Origin: an uncultured Paracoccaceae bacterium
GTDB lineage: Bacteria > Pseudomonadota > Alphaproteobacteria > Rhodobacterales > Rhodobacteraceae
Length of the DNA: 64,000 nucleotides
Assembly: GCA_947499715.1 (NCBI GenBank)
Contig: CANMPL010000006.1
Coordinates: 186,001-250,000, forward strand
Direction: 5' to 3'
Shown here: in pieces, positions 34,394-43,011 of the stretch
How the letters are laid out: each line of letters begins with the position of its first letter
Position numbering within the stretch: the stretch's first letter is position 1
Made by a program: the position numbers and the translations under genes
Notes under the pieces: model-generated
Databases searched by the model: none
The model's input: only the letters and a program-made list of their open reading frames with translations
What the model was told of the DNA's origin: nothing

Positions 34394-35953
34394 CTACTCA
34401 CCGGCGTCCTTGTACGAAACGGCTTTTTCGTCATAGCCCACGCCCGTTTGCTTGCGCCGCACGATCAAGCGGTTGAGCGCGTTGATATAGGCCTTGGCAC
34501 TGGCGACGACAGTATCGGTATCAGCGGACTGGCCGGTCGCAATGCGCCCTTCTTCTTCCATCCGGACGGACACCGTGGCCTGTGCGTCGGTGCCTTCGGT
34601 GACTGCATGCACCTGATAAAGCTGCAAGCGCGCGCCATGTGGGTAGAGTTCTTTCACAGCGCTGAAAGCGGCATCGACCGGGCCGTCACCCGTGGTCTTG
34701 ATCGACTTATCCTCACCGCCAACGCTCAGCGTCATCTCGGCGGTCTGGGGGCCATCGGTGCCACACACGACGGTCAGCGATTTCAGGCGCAAGTGATCGT
34801 CTTCGGCATCATTAGTGCGCATGAGCGCGATCAGATCATCCTCGAACACTTCTTTCTTGCGGTCGGCCAATTCCTTGAATCGAACAAAGACGTCCATCAA
34901 TTCATTGTCGCCCAAGGTAAAGCCAAGCTCTTCCAGTTTGGACCGCAACGCCGCCCGGCCAGAATGCTTGCCCATCACCAATGACGTCTCTGACAGGCCC
35001 ACATCAGCGGGTCGCATGATCTCGAACGTCTCGGCGTTTTTCAGCATCCCATCTTGGTGGATGCCGCTTTCGTGGGCAAAGGCGTTCTTACCGACGATGG
35101 CCTTGTTGAACTGCACCGCAAAGCCCGACACCGTCGCCACGCGGCGCGAGATGTTCATGATCTTGGTGGCGTCGATCTTCGTGTTGTAGGGCATGATGTC
35201 GTTGCGGACTTTCATCGCCATCACGACCTCTTCCAACGCGGTATTGCCCGCCCGTTCGCCAAGGCCGTTGATCGTGCATTCGATCTGGCGCGCGCCCCCT
35301 TCGACTGCAGCCAAAGAGTTCGCCGTCGCCATGCCAAGGTCGTTATGGCAGTGGGTGGCAAAGATCACCTCATCCGCGCCGGGGACCTTTTCGATCAGCA
35401 TTTTGATCAGGTCCGCAGATTCGCGTGGCGCGGTGTAACCCACAGTGTCAGGGATGTTGATCGTGGTGGCACCGGCCTTGATGGCAATCTCAACGGTGCG
35501 GCACAGATAATCCTCTTCCGTGCGGGTCGCGTCCATCGAGGACCATTGCACGTTGTCACACAGATTGCGGGCATGGGTCACGCAGTCGTGGATCCGCTCT
35601 GCCATCTCATCCATTGTCAGGTTCGGGATGGCGCGGTGCAGCGGAGAGGTGCCGATAAAGGTGTGGATGCGCGGGGATTTTGCGTGCTTCACGGCTTCCC
35701 AGCAGCGGTCAATGTCTTTGAAATTCGCCCGGCTCAGGCCACAAATCGTTGAATTGACCGCATTCTTCGCGATCTCTGAAACGGCGTTGAAGTCACCTTC
35801 CGAGGCGATGGGAAACCCGGCCTCGATGATGTCGACGCCCATCTCATCGAGCAGGCTTGCGATCTCCAGCTTTTCGGCGTGGGTCATGGTGGCGCCCGGC
35901 GATTGCTCACCGTCGCGCAAGGTGGTGTCAAAAATTAAAACTTGATTGGTCAT
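34394..35953 (-). CDS. leuA: 2-isopropylmalate synthase
   Basis: The 519-residue enzyme catalyses the first committed step of leucine synthesis, acetyl-CoA plus 2-oxoisovalerate. FDTTLRDGEQSPGATMT starts the TIM barrel, FATHCHNDLGMATANS has the metal-binding His-x-His, and GLGERAGNTALEEVVMA and HESGIHQDGMLKN follow. The C-terminal regulatory domain (about 390-500) is the leucine allosteric site. The gene stands alone behind a leucine-rich leader peptide and hairpin, so transcription or translation is probably controlled by leucyl-tRNA supply. Confidence 0.95.
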   Translation of the reverse strand: MTNQVLIFDTTLRDGEQSPGATMTHAEKLEIASLLDEMGVDIIEAGFPIASEGDFNAVSEIAKNAVNSTICGLSRANFKDIDRCWEAVKHAKSPRIHTFIGTSPLHRAIPNLTMDEMAERIHDCVTHARNLCDNVQWSSMDATRTEEDYLCRTVEIAIKAGATTINIPDTVGYTAPRESADLIKMLIEKVPGADEVIFATHCHNDLGMATANSLAAVEGGARQIECTINGLGERAGNTALEEVVMAMKVRNDIMPYNTKIDATKIMNISRRVATVSGFAVQFNKAIVGKNAFAHESGIHQDGMLKNAETFEIMRPADVGLSETSLVMGKHSGRAALRSKLEELGFTLGDNELMDVFVRFKELADRKKEVFEDDLIALMRTNDAEDDHLRLKSLTVVCGTDGPQTAEMTLSVGGEDKSIKTTGDGPVDAAFSAVKELYPHGARLQLYQVHAVTEGTDAQATVSVRMEEEGRIATGQSADTDTVVASAKAYINALNRLIVRRKQTGVGYDEKAVSYKDAGE

Positions 35954-35990
35954 GTCTGCTATCCTGATGATGTGTCCTGGCGCGGCGTTC

Positions 35991-36026
35991 CCTCTGAGCG
36001 GTCGCGCCGGATGGCACGCTCAGAGG
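35991..36026 (-). promoter_or_regulatory. Leader hairpin of leuA (attenuator-like)
   Basis: CGCTCAGAGG and CCTCTGAGCG arms (36017-36026 and 35991-36000) form a perfect 10-bp stem. Its 5' arm contains the stop codon of the leader peptide. A GGCGCG in the loop can instead pair with CGCGCC just downstream (35979-35984), giving a mutually exclusive fold. There is no T-run, so a simple intrinsic terminator is not apparent; translational or Rho-linked control is as likely. Confidence 0.6.
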
Positions 36027-36094
36027 CGGCTTAGGAGCAGCAGGGCGCGCAGGTCAAGGGACCCGGAAATAGAAATATGTGCGCGCTTCATCAT
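36020..36094 (-). CDS. leuL: leuA leader peptide
   Basis: A 24-codon frame reads MMKRAHISISGSLDLRALLL then LSRL and ends at TGA inside the leuA leader hairpin. Seven of the last twelve codons are leucine, including four in a row, in the last third of the peptide where a stalled ribosome would cover the first hairpin arm. It lies 66 bases upstream of leuA on the same strand. This is the organisation of ribosome-mediated attenuation leaders of branched-chain amino-acid operons. Assignment is from composition and position. Confidence 0.75.
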   Translation of the reverse strand: MMKRAHISISGSLDLRALLLLSRL

Positions 36095-36157
36095 GACGGG
36101 CACTATACTGCCACGATTTCGTTTGAAAACCCTTTATCGCGGTCTAGTTCGCGAAGG

Positions 36158-36802
36158 ATGAAACAAGCATTGGTCATCGGGGCCACCGGCGGGATCGGTG
36201 GGGCGGTATGTAAAGCGCTGGACGCAAAGGGTTTTGCCGTGACAGGTCTGTCGCGCCGCGATGGTCTGGATGTCACGGATCCCGACGCTGTATCGCGTAT
36301 TTTGGGTGGGTTGGACCGGCAGTTTGATCTGATCTTTGTGGCCGTCGGGGTTTTGGGCACACCCGAAAAATCCCTGTCCGCGATCACCGTGGATGAGATG
36401 AAGACGGTCTTTGCGGTGAACACCTTTGGGGTCGCTTTGGTCCTGCGGTATGTGCCGAAATTACTATCAAAAACAGGGCGCTGCGCGGTTTTGTCGGCGC
36501 GGGTCGGGTCGATTGGCGACAACCAGATTGGCGGCTGGCATACTTACCGGGCCAGTAAGGCTGCGCTGAATCAGATCATCCGAGGTACCGCGATCGAGAT
36601 GGGGAGAACCCACCGAGAGGCGGCTGTTGTGGCGCTGCACCCCGGCACGGTTGAAACGGAGTTCACCGCCAAATACGCCGGACGGCACAAGACCGTTTCG
36701 GCCGCAGAATCAGCGGCTAATCTGTTGAAAGTGATTGAAAAAATCTCGCCCGATCAATCAGGGGGCTTCTATGATTATGCCGGTCAGGAGATCGTATGGT
36801 GA
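36158..36802 (+). CDS. SDR family oxidoreductase (C-factor-like) upstream of photolyase
   Basis: The 214-residue short SDR has a GATGGIGGAVCKAL nucleotide-binding turn and the catalytic Tyr in YRASKAALNQI, with LHPGTVETEF after it. It resembles the CsgA/C-factor-like SDRs common next to cryptochrome/photolyase genes. The start MKQALVIGAT at 36158 is preceded by GAAGGATG; a longer frame begins inside the leuL antisense region. It overlaps the photolyase by 7 bases. Substrate unknown. Confidence 0.8.
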   Translation: MKQALVIGATGGIGGAVCKALDAKGFAVTGLSRRDGLDVTDPDAVSRILGGLDRQFDLIFVAVGVLGTPEKSLSAITVDEMKTVFAVNTFGVALVLRYVPKLLSKTGRCAVLSARVGSIGDNQIGGWHTYRASKAALNQIIRGTAIEMGRTHREAAVVALHPGTVETEFTAKYAGRHKTVSAAESAANLLKVIEKISPDQSGGFYDYAGQEIVW

Positions 36803-38322
36803 AGCTGGTTCTGGTGCTGGGCGACCAGCTTTCGCCCGAGATATCATCGCTGAAGGCGGCAGATAAATCAAAAGACGTAGTGGTCATGGCCGAGGTCGGC
36901 GATGAGGCGATTTATGTGCCGCATCACCCCAAAAAAATCGCGTTCATCTTTGCTGCGATGCGGAAGTTTGCGGCGGAGCTAAAGGTTAACGGCTGGCGGG
37001 TTTCCTATACAAAATTTGATGATCCAGAACGGTCAGACACAATATGTGGAGAGCTGCTGCGGTATGCCGGGACATTTTCGGCGGATGAGGTTTTGGCGAC
37101 GGAGCCGGGCGAATGGCGGGTGATTGAGGCGCTGCAATCATGCCCGGTGAAGGTAAATATTCTGCAAGATGATCGGTTCATTGCATCACATGCGGAATTT
37201 GAAACTTGGGCCGAAGGGCGCAAGGCGTTGCGGATGGAGTATTTCTATCGCGAGATGCGCCGCAAAACGGGCCTGATGATGGAGGAGGATCAGCCAGCGG
37301 GCGGGCAATGGAACTTTGACCATGACAACCGCAAAGCGGCCCCTGACGCGGTGCATTATGCCGGGCCGATGCGGTTTGAACCGGATCCCATCACGCAAGA
37401 GGTGCTGGCGCTGGTTGCTGATCGTTTTCCAAACAATTTCGGGCGTTTGGATGACTTCTGGTTTGCGACTGATGCCGCCCAGGCTCGGCAACATCTGGCG
37501 CATTGGGTGAGATATGCAGCGCCGCATTTTGGCGATTTTCAGGACGCGATGCTGCGGGATGAACCGTTTCTGTATCACGGGCTGGTCGGGCTTTATTTGA
37601 ACGCTGGGCTGCTTGACCCGCTGGAGGTGTGTCAAGCGGTTGAAAAGGCTTGGAAAGACGGGGATGTGCCGATCAATGCGGCGGAAGGCTTTATCCGGCA
37701 GATCATCGGTTGGCGGGAATATGTGCGGGGGATCTATTTTCTTGAGGGGCCGAATTACACCGCACGTAACGCATTGAACCATCAGCGGAAATTGCCTGCG
37801 GTCTATTGGGGCGGTGAGACCAAGATGCTGTGTATGGAAAAGGCTGTGGGGCAGACCCGAGATGAGGCCTATGCCCATCACATCCAAAGGCTGATGGTGA
37901 CGGGAAATTTCGCTTTGTTATCAGGTATTTCGCCGCAGGAGGTCCATGAATGGTATCTGGCGGTTTATGCGGATGCCTATGAGTGGGTGGAAGCGCCAAA
38001 CACCATTGGCATGAGCCAGTTTGCCGATAGCGGGATCATTGCCAGCAAGCCTTATGTGTCGAGCGGGAATTACATCAACAAGATGAGCGATTACTGCAAA
38101 TCTTGCCACTACTCCGTGACCGAGAAGACAGGCGAAAAGGCTTGTCCTTTCAATCTGTTATATTGGGATTTCCTGATCCGTCACCGGGAACGGTTCAGCA
38201 AGAATGCGCGGATGGGGAATATTTACCGGACGTGGGACCGGATGGCGGATGCCCGCAAGGAAACCGTGCTGAAAGAGGCGCAGGGACTGCTGGCGTTAAT
38301 GGATGCGGGCGGTGTGATTTGA
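36796..38322 (+). CDS. phrB: Iron-sulfur bacterial cryptochrome/(6-4) photolyase (PhrB-type)
   Basis: The 508-residue protein has the FeS-BCP layout. An N-terminal alpha/beta antenna domain starts LVLVLGDQLSPEISSL and holds a ribolumazine-type chromophore in known members. The helical FAD domain includes NAAEGFIRQIIGWREYVRG, AHHIQRLMVTGNFALL and DAYEWVEAPNTIGMSQ. Cys346, Cys434, Cys437 and Cys450 have the spacing of the [4Fe-4S] ligands in Agrobacterium PhrB, four residues lower throughout. It would repair (6-4) photoproducts using light, or signal as a cryptochrome (CryB-like). It is co-transcribed with the SDR. Confidence 0.88.
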   Translation: MVKLVLVLGDQLSPEISSLKAADKSKDVVVMAEVGDEAIYVPHHPKKIAFIFAAMRKFAAELKVNGWRVSYTKFDDPERSDTICGELLRYAGTFSADEVLATEPGEWRVIEALQSCPVKVNILQDDRFIASHAEFETWAEGRKALRMEYFYREMRRKTGLMMEEDQPAGGQWNFDHDNRKAAPDAVHYAGPMRFEPDPITQEVLALVADRFPNNFGRLDDFWFATDAAQARQHLAHWVRYAAPHFGDFQDAMLRDEPFLYHGLVGLYLNAGLLDPLEVCQAVEKAWKDGDVPINAAEGFIRQIIGWREYVRGIYFLEGPNYTARNALNHQRKLPAVYWGGETKMLCMEKAVGQTRDEAYAHHIQRLMVTGNFALLSGISPQEVHEWYLAVYADAYEWVEAPNTIGMSQFADSGIIASKPYVSSGNYINKMSDYCKSCHYSVTEKTGEKACPFNLLYWDFLIRHRERFSKNARMGNIYRTWDRMADARKETVLKEAQGLLALMDAGGVI

Positions 38323-38737
38323 GGGGGCACACGCCACGCATGCCGAAAACATGCAAAAATCGCGCCATGTGAGTCCAAACCTTGTGTATCAAGGCCATCG
38401 GACCCCCGAATGTAAGACCGTATGATCGGAAGCTCTGCCCTGCAGCCATGCTTCAGGATTCATTTGGCCGGTTTCGGGCCGGTTTGTCCAGAGATTAGCA
38501 AGAACACACAGCGTGAATAGTTGGCCGGATTAACGCGTCTTTTGGTAAAGGGGGCGGCAAGCGGAAGTTCGCTGCAGTTGCAATGTGTTCGGATGGAATT
38601 TTCAAAGCGGACCTATGGCATGTTCAAACGTTTCATATTTTGCGATTACTTGATGTTCCATTGTGTACCTGGCGCGTAGATTTTAGGTCACAATCTCGAT
38701 ACTGCTCGAGAATCTTTTCGACATAAAAATACAGCGT
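38323..38737. other. Gene-free stretch between photolyase and the uronate locus
   Basis: These 415 bases separate the convergent photolyase and uxuB genes. I find no open frame with codon bias, no tRNA and no copy of the GntR-type operator. An inverted repeat GCATG-N7-CATGC (38338-38354) shortly after the photolyase stop could assist termination. The right half is richer in A+T than the genes around it. Confidence 0.4.
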
Positions 38738-40111
38738 TTAAGACCCAAAGCGGTTCACCTCATTGCCAACTCCGTTTTGGAGCAAGCGCGCATAGGCTTG
38801 AGACAAGGGTTCCTCAATTAGTGTAGCAAGGCGGGGATCAAATATCGCCGTTTGTGATACGTGCCGTGCGACAGTCCGAATTGAATCGCACGTATGACAC
38901 CCGCGCAGGATGCTTGCCATAGGATCATCAGCATCTTTTTGGTTCGCGGTCGTCGCGATCCAACCAGCCACGGCCAGCAACAGCGCATCCACGTCGTCAC
39001 CATTTGAAAGCCGGTCGTCAAGCGTGCCGAGCAATCGTTGCGGGAGTTTCTGGCTTCCGTCCATCGCGATTTGGGACAGATGGTGCTGGATGCCGGTGTT
39101 GGCGAAACGGTCCAGCAGCGCGTCTGCGTAGGCGATCAAATTGATGTCTTTGGGCGGCGTCAGTGTCGGGATAATCTCTGCCCGCCAGAGGTGGCGCAGG
39201 TAGGCGGCGATGGATTCATTCGTGACAGCCTCGGAAACGGTTTTGAATCTGGCAAGGGGGCCAAGGTATGCCAGAGCTGAATGGACTCCGTTCAGCATGC
39301 GCAGCTTCATTTGTTCAAACGGGGCGATATCCGGCACGATCTGCGCACCTGCGGCGGCAAGGTCTGGCAGGTCGCCCGTGAATTCATCAGTGATGACCCA
39401 TTGGGTGAAGGGTTCGTGCAGGACAGGGGCACCGTCGGGTTGGCCTGACTGAGCTTCGATTTGGGCAATATCGTTGGGTGTTGTGGCAGGGACGATGCGA
39501 TCGACCATCGTGGACGGAAAGGCCGTGTTTGCGTCGATCCACGCAGCGAGGTCCGGGTCGATTTTCTGGGCAAGTGTGATTGTGACAGCGCGCGCGACGG
39601 CGCCGTTGTCTGGCAGGTTATCGCAGGACAGCACGGTAAACGGTGGTAGGCCCTTGACGCGTCGGGCCTGCAATGCGCGCACGAGCACACCCGGTGCGGA
39701 AACCGGAAGCGGGCTTTCGATATCGGCCAGAATGTCAGGGTGGGTCAGTTTCAGCGCCCCCGTGGCGGGGTCATGGCAGTAGCCTTTTTCGGTGACCGTC
39801 AGGGTGACGAGTGTGACGGCAGGGTCGGCCATAGCGGCAATCACGGCGGTGGGGTCATCGGGGGCGACAAGCACGTCGCGCACGACGTCGATGTCGCGCA
39901 GGTCCATACCATCCGGCGTTAGGGCCGCAGCGGTGTAGCGGTAATCGCGGGCGCGCATGGCATCGCGTACGGCGGGCGAGCGGAGGCTCACGCCAAGAAC
40001 GCCCCAATGGGCGCCTTGGTCATTCAGGTCTTGCAGATAGGCGCAGCCATGGGCGCGAAAGAACGCGCCCAAGCCAAGGTGAACAATCCGAACGGGCGGG
40101 CGTGGGATCAC
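38738..40111 (-). CDS. uxuB: Mannitol dehydrogenase family protein, probable D-mannonate oxidoreductase (fructuronate reductase)
   Basis: The 457-residue polyol/uronate dehydrogenase starts VRIVHLGLGAFFRAHG (NAD site) and has SCDNLPDNGAVAR, VDRIVPATTP and the catalytic KLRMLNGVHSALAYLG. The family reduces D-fructuronate to D-mannonate or related ketoses. Its position as third gene after uxaC and kduI, with an ATGA overlap to kduI, makes fructuronate reductase the best reading. Tagaturonate reductase or a mannitol dehydrogenase cannot be excluded. It is the last gene of that unit. Confidence 0.82.
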   Translation of the reverse strand: MIPRPPVRIVHLGLGAFFRAHGCAYLQDLNDQGAHWGVLGVSLRSPAVRDAMRARDYRYTAAALTPDGMDLRDIDVVRDVLVAPDDPTAVIAAMADPAVTLVTLTVTEKGYCHDPATGALKLTHPDILADIESPLPVSAPGVLVRALQARRVKGLPPFTVLSCDNLPDNGAVARAVTITLAQKIDPDLAAWIDANTAFPSTMVDRIVPATTPNDIAQIEAQSGQPDGAPVLHEPFTQWVITDEFTGDLPDLAAAGAQIVPDIAPFEQMKLRMLNGVHSALAYLGPLARFKTVSEAVTNESIAAYLRHLWRAEIIPTLTPPKDINLIAYADALLDRFANTGIQHHLSQIAMDGSQKLPQRLLGTLDDRLSNGDDVDALLLAVAGWIATTANQKDADDPMASILRGCHTCDSIRTVARHVSQTAIFDPRLATLIEEPLSQAYARLLQNGVGNEVNRFGS

Positions 40112-40935
40112 CGAAGATCGCCCATGGGGATCATGTTCATATCTGTGAAATCAACATTGTCGCCCGCCATCGTCCAGCAGAACGTATAGGACGCCGTGCC
40201 CGCGCCGCAGTGGATCGACCATGGCGGTGAAATCACGACTTCTTCGTTGGCCATGACGAGGTGGCGGGTTTCATCGGGTGCGCCCATGAAATGGAACACA
40301 CGGGCGTCTTCTGGGACGTCGAAATAAAGGTAAGCTTCCATGCGGCGGTCATGGATGTGGGCGGGCATTGTGTTCCACAGGCTGCCCGGCGCGAACTGGG
40401 TGTAGCCCATCAAGAGCTGGCAGGTTTCGCAGACATCAGGGTGCAGGAATTGGATGATGACCCGTTCGTTGGCGGCCTCGCGGCTGCCCAATTCAACGCG
40501 GCGCGCATCGGCCAATTTGATCAGCTTGGTCGGGCAGGTGCGATGGGCGGGCGACGAGGTGATATAGAACCGACCCGCGCCCGAAAACGTCACAGCACCA
40601 CCGCCCATGCCGACATAAAGCAGCTCTCCCGATTCCAGCGTATGCGTGTCGCCGTCCACCTCAACCGTGCCGGTGTCGCCGATGTTCAGGATCCCCATTT
40701 CGCGGCGATCGAGGAAGCCGGGGGTGCCGGTTTCGTCCATGTGACCCAACGTCAGGCTGCTTTTGCCCGGCACGGCGGAGCCAATGATCAGGCGGTCATA
40801 GTGCGAATAGAGCAGGTTGATTTCACCCTCGGCAAACAGCCCGTCTTTGTGGAAATGGTTGCGCAATCCGTCGGTATCGAGCGTCTTGGCGGTGGCCGGA
40901 TCAATGGCATAGCGGGTTTCGGTTTTGAGGGTCAT
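40108..40935 (-). CDS. kduI: 5-dehydro-4-deoxy-D-glucuronate isomerase
   Basis: The 275-residue cupin isomerises 5-keto-4-deoxyuronate (DKI, identical to the alginate product DEH) to 3-deoxy-D-glycero-2,5-hexodiulosonate. Metal ligands His193, His195, Glu200 and His242 sit three positions below those of E. coli KduI. PAHIHDRRMEAYLYFDVPE and the C-terminal DFTDMNMIPMGDLR are diagnostic. It lies between uxaC and uxuB on the minus strand; its partner kduD is 20 kb away in the same locus. Confidence 0.95.
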   Translation of the reverse strand: MTLKTETRYAIDPATAKTLDTDGLRNHFHKDGLFAEGEINLLYSHYDRLIIGSAVPGKSSLTLGHMDETGTPGFLDRREMGILNIGDTGTVEVDGDTHTLESGELLYVGMGGGAVTFSGAGRFYITSSPAHRTCPTKLIKLADARRVELGSREAANERVIIQFLHPDVCETCQLLMGYTQFAPGSLWNTMPAHIHDRRMEAYLYFDVPEDARVFHFMGAPDETRHLVMANEEVVISPPWSIHCGAGTASYTFCWTMAGDNVDFTDMNMIPMGDLR

Positions 40936-40959
40936 TGCGTGTCCTTTGATGAATGAATG

Positions 40960-42366
40960 TCAGAGTTTGTAGGCTTGTTTGGCGAGGCCATAAGAAAGGT
41001 CATGGGCAAGTTCGAAGGCGTCCGCGCGGGCCAGCCGTCCGGATTCCACGAGGGTTGCGAGATAGGCGCAATCCACACGCCGGGCGACGTCGTGGCGGGC
41101 GGGGATGGAACAGAACGCGCGGGTGTCGTCGTTGAAGCCAACGGTGTTGTAGAAGCCTGCAGTTTCGGTCGTGGCCTCGCGAAAGCGGCGCATGCCTTCG
41201 GGGCTGTCGAAAAACCACCACGCGGGGCCGAGTTTTAGCGCGGGATAGACGCCCGCCAGAGGGGCGAGTTCGCGAGCGTAGGTGGCTTCGTCCAGCGTGA
41301 ACATGATCAGCGTCAGATCGGGGTTCAGACCGTGTTTGTTGAGCAAGGGCCCAAGGGCCTGCGTGTAGTCCACGGCCTTGGGGATATCGAAGCCTTTGTC
41401 TGGGCCGAAGGTGGCGAGGATCGTGTCAGAATGGTTGCGGTGTGATCCGGGGTGGAGCTGCATCACAAGGCCGTCTTCAACACTCATCCCCGCCATTTCA
41501 GTGAGCATTTGAGCGCGGAAGAGGGCGCGATCGGCGGGGGTGCCGGTTCCGGTGATGATTTTGTCAAACAGGGCCGTTGCCTCTGCCTGCGAAAGGTCCG
41601 CAGTGATCGGGTCGGCGTGGCCGTGATCGGTGGCCGTGGCGCCGCGTGATTTGAAAAACGCGCGACGGGCGCGGTGGGCGGCGAGGTAGCCCGCCCATGT
41701 TTGCGTGTCTTCGCCCGTTGCTTTGCCCAAGGCGGCGATGTTGGCGGCAAAATCGGGTGTGTCGGGGTCAATCACGGCGTCGGGGCGGTAGGTGGGGATC
41801 ACCCGGCCCGTCCAATCGGATGCCGCGATGGCGCTGTGGTGATCGAGCGGGTCGAGGGCTGCATCCGTCGTGGCCAAGGCTTCGATGTTGAAGCGATCAA
41901 ACAGGGCGCGCGGGCGGTAGGTGGGGTCAGCCAAGCACGCGGCGACGTGATCGTAGATTGTATCGGCGGTGTCCGTGTTCAGCGGGTCGGTGACGCCGAA
42001 GACCTCAGCCAGCGCATGGTCCATCCATAGCTGAGACGGCGTTGCGCGAAACAGGTGATAATTCTCCGCGAACCTGCGCCAAATATTGCGGCTGTCGGTT
42101 TCGGCGGGGCCACTGTCAAGGCGCGCAATGCCGAGATCTTCGAGCGCGATCCCTTGGGAAAACAACATCCGAAACACGTAGTGATCGGGCGTGATGAACA
42201 GTTTGGCGGGGTCGGGGAAGGTGTCGTTGAGCGCAAACCACGCAGGGTCGGCGTGGCCGTGGGGGCTGATAATCGGCAGGCCTGCGATCTCTTCATAAAG
42301 ATCACGCGACAAGGTGCGCGCGGTAGGTTCCAACGGAAACAAGCGGTCGCGGTTAAGTATCGGCAT
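40960..42366 (-). CDS. uxaC: Glucuronate (uronate) isomerase
   Basis: The 468-residue enzyme interconverts D-glucuronate/D-fructuronate and D-galacturonate/D-tagaturonate. LPIISPHGHADPAWFA provides the metal-binding His-x-His, and the family segments FCSIPARHDVARRVDC and AYLATLVESGRL close the protein. GAGGGGGGA sits just ahead of the ATG at 42366; an earlier ATG is out of family register. It is first of three genes (uxaC-kduI-uxuB) behind a promoter whose spacer is a perfect palindrome. Confidence 0.93.
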   Translation of the reverse strand: MPILNRDRLFPLEPTARTLSRDLYEEIAGLPIISPHGHADPAWFALNDTFPDPAKLFITPDHYVFRMLFSQGIALEDLGIARLDSGPAETDSRNIWRRFAENYHLFRATPSQLWMDHALAEVFGVTDPLNTDTADTIYDHVAACLADPTYRPRALFDRFNIEALATTDAALDPLDHHSAIAASDWTGRVIPTYRPDAVIDPDTPDFAANIAALGKATGEDTQTWAGYLAAHRARRAFFKSRGATATDHGHADPITADLSQAEATALFDKIITGTGTPADRALFRAQMLTEMAGMSVEDGLVMQLHPGSHRNHSDTILATFGPDKGFDIPKAVDYTQALGPLLNKHGLNPDLTLIMFTLDEATYARELAPLAGVYPALKLGPAWWFFDSPEGMRRFREATTETAGFYNTVGFNDDTRAFCSIPARHDVARRVDCAYLATLVESGRLARADAFELAHDLSYGLAKQAYKL

Positions 42367-42418
42367 CGCGTCCCCCCTCAGCGCATGACATTGGTGCATC
42401 GCGCGCGCTGCTCCAGAT

Positions 42419-42447
42419 AAGATATTCTAGTATACTAGTTCTGTCAA
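42419..42447 (-). promoter_or_regulatory. uxaC promoter with operator palindrome in the spacer
   Basis: On the minus strand TTGACA (42447-42442) and TATCTT (42424-42419) are separated by exactly 17 bases. The spacer contains CTAGTATACTAG (42427-42438), a perfect 12-bp palindrome. Related motifs occur at two other promoters in the locus, each beside a GntR-family gene, so repression by one or both GntR proteins is the natural reading. Confidence 0.75.
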
Positions 42448-42464
42448 ACGATGAGACGGTGGAT

Positions 42465-42983
42465 TTACGCGGTGCCGCGCACGGGGCGGTCGTTGGTGAT
42501 GTTGAAGATCATCCCGTCGAGGAATTCTTCAAGATCAGGCCGCGCAGCGGGGCCGTTTGAGATATCGACCAACATCAATGTGCCATCAGGGCGCATGGCA
42601 AAGGTGCCCGGTTCGGCGAAGTTTCTGTCGGTCTCTGCGTCTGATAGTGGCACGGTGACATGGAGGCCAAGGGTGCGCATTTGGGCCTCGGTCAGATCGT
42701 AGTAGAGGTCGAAATCCCAGCCGAATTCGTCCATGTCCGCTTGTGCTTTTTCTAGGGGATCGCCAGAGGCGACAACGACATCCATATGTTCTTCCCAATG
42801 GGGCAGCACCGCATTCAGCTTGTTTAGGAACCGTTTGCAGCGCGGGCAGTGTTTGCCGCGGTAGACGAACAGAACGCTCCATCTTTCACGGGGGCCGCCA
42901 ATGGTGATGGGGCTGTCAGACCCGACGTGCGGCAAGGTAAAGGGGGCGACGACGGCGCCAACGGCGGGTTTTGAATGGGGCAT
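42465..42983 (-). CDS. Thioredoxin-fold AhpC/TSA family redoxin
   Basis: The 172-residue protein has a peroxiredoxin-like fold: PAVGAVVAPFTLP at the start, then WSVLFVYRGKHCPRCKRFLNKL with a CxxC (Cys-Pro-Arg-Cys) where thiol peroxidases place the peroxidatic cysteine. GTFAMRPDGTLMLVDISNG is the later strand pair. It may reduce peroxides or disulfides in the cytoplasm; no signal peptide is present. It follows the GntR gene by 28 bases and so shares its transcript. Why a redoxin belongs to a uronate regulon is not clear. Confidence 0.78.
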   Translation of the reverse strand: MPHSKPAVGAVVAPFTLPHVGSDSPITIGGPRERWSVLFVYRGKHCPRCKRFLNKLNAVLPHWEEHMDVVVASGDPLEKAQADMDEFGWDFDLYYDLTEAQMRTLGLHVTVPLSDAETDRNFAEPGTFAMRPDGTLMLVDISNGPAARPDLEEFLDGMIFNITNDRPVRGTA

Positions 42984-43011
42984 CGGATGTCCTGACTTTG
43001 CTGCGACGTGG

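Noticed and set aside
35991-36026. leuA leader hairpin as a plain intrinsic terminator
   Set aside because: No T-run follows either arm on the transcribed strand, so I kept it as an attenuator-like structure of undefined mechanism.
38440-38500. GGCCGG-rich repeats in the gene-free stretch as a mobile-element end or terminator
   Set aside because: The units are short self-complementary GGCC/CCGG words without a longer stem, target duplication or adjacent transposase.
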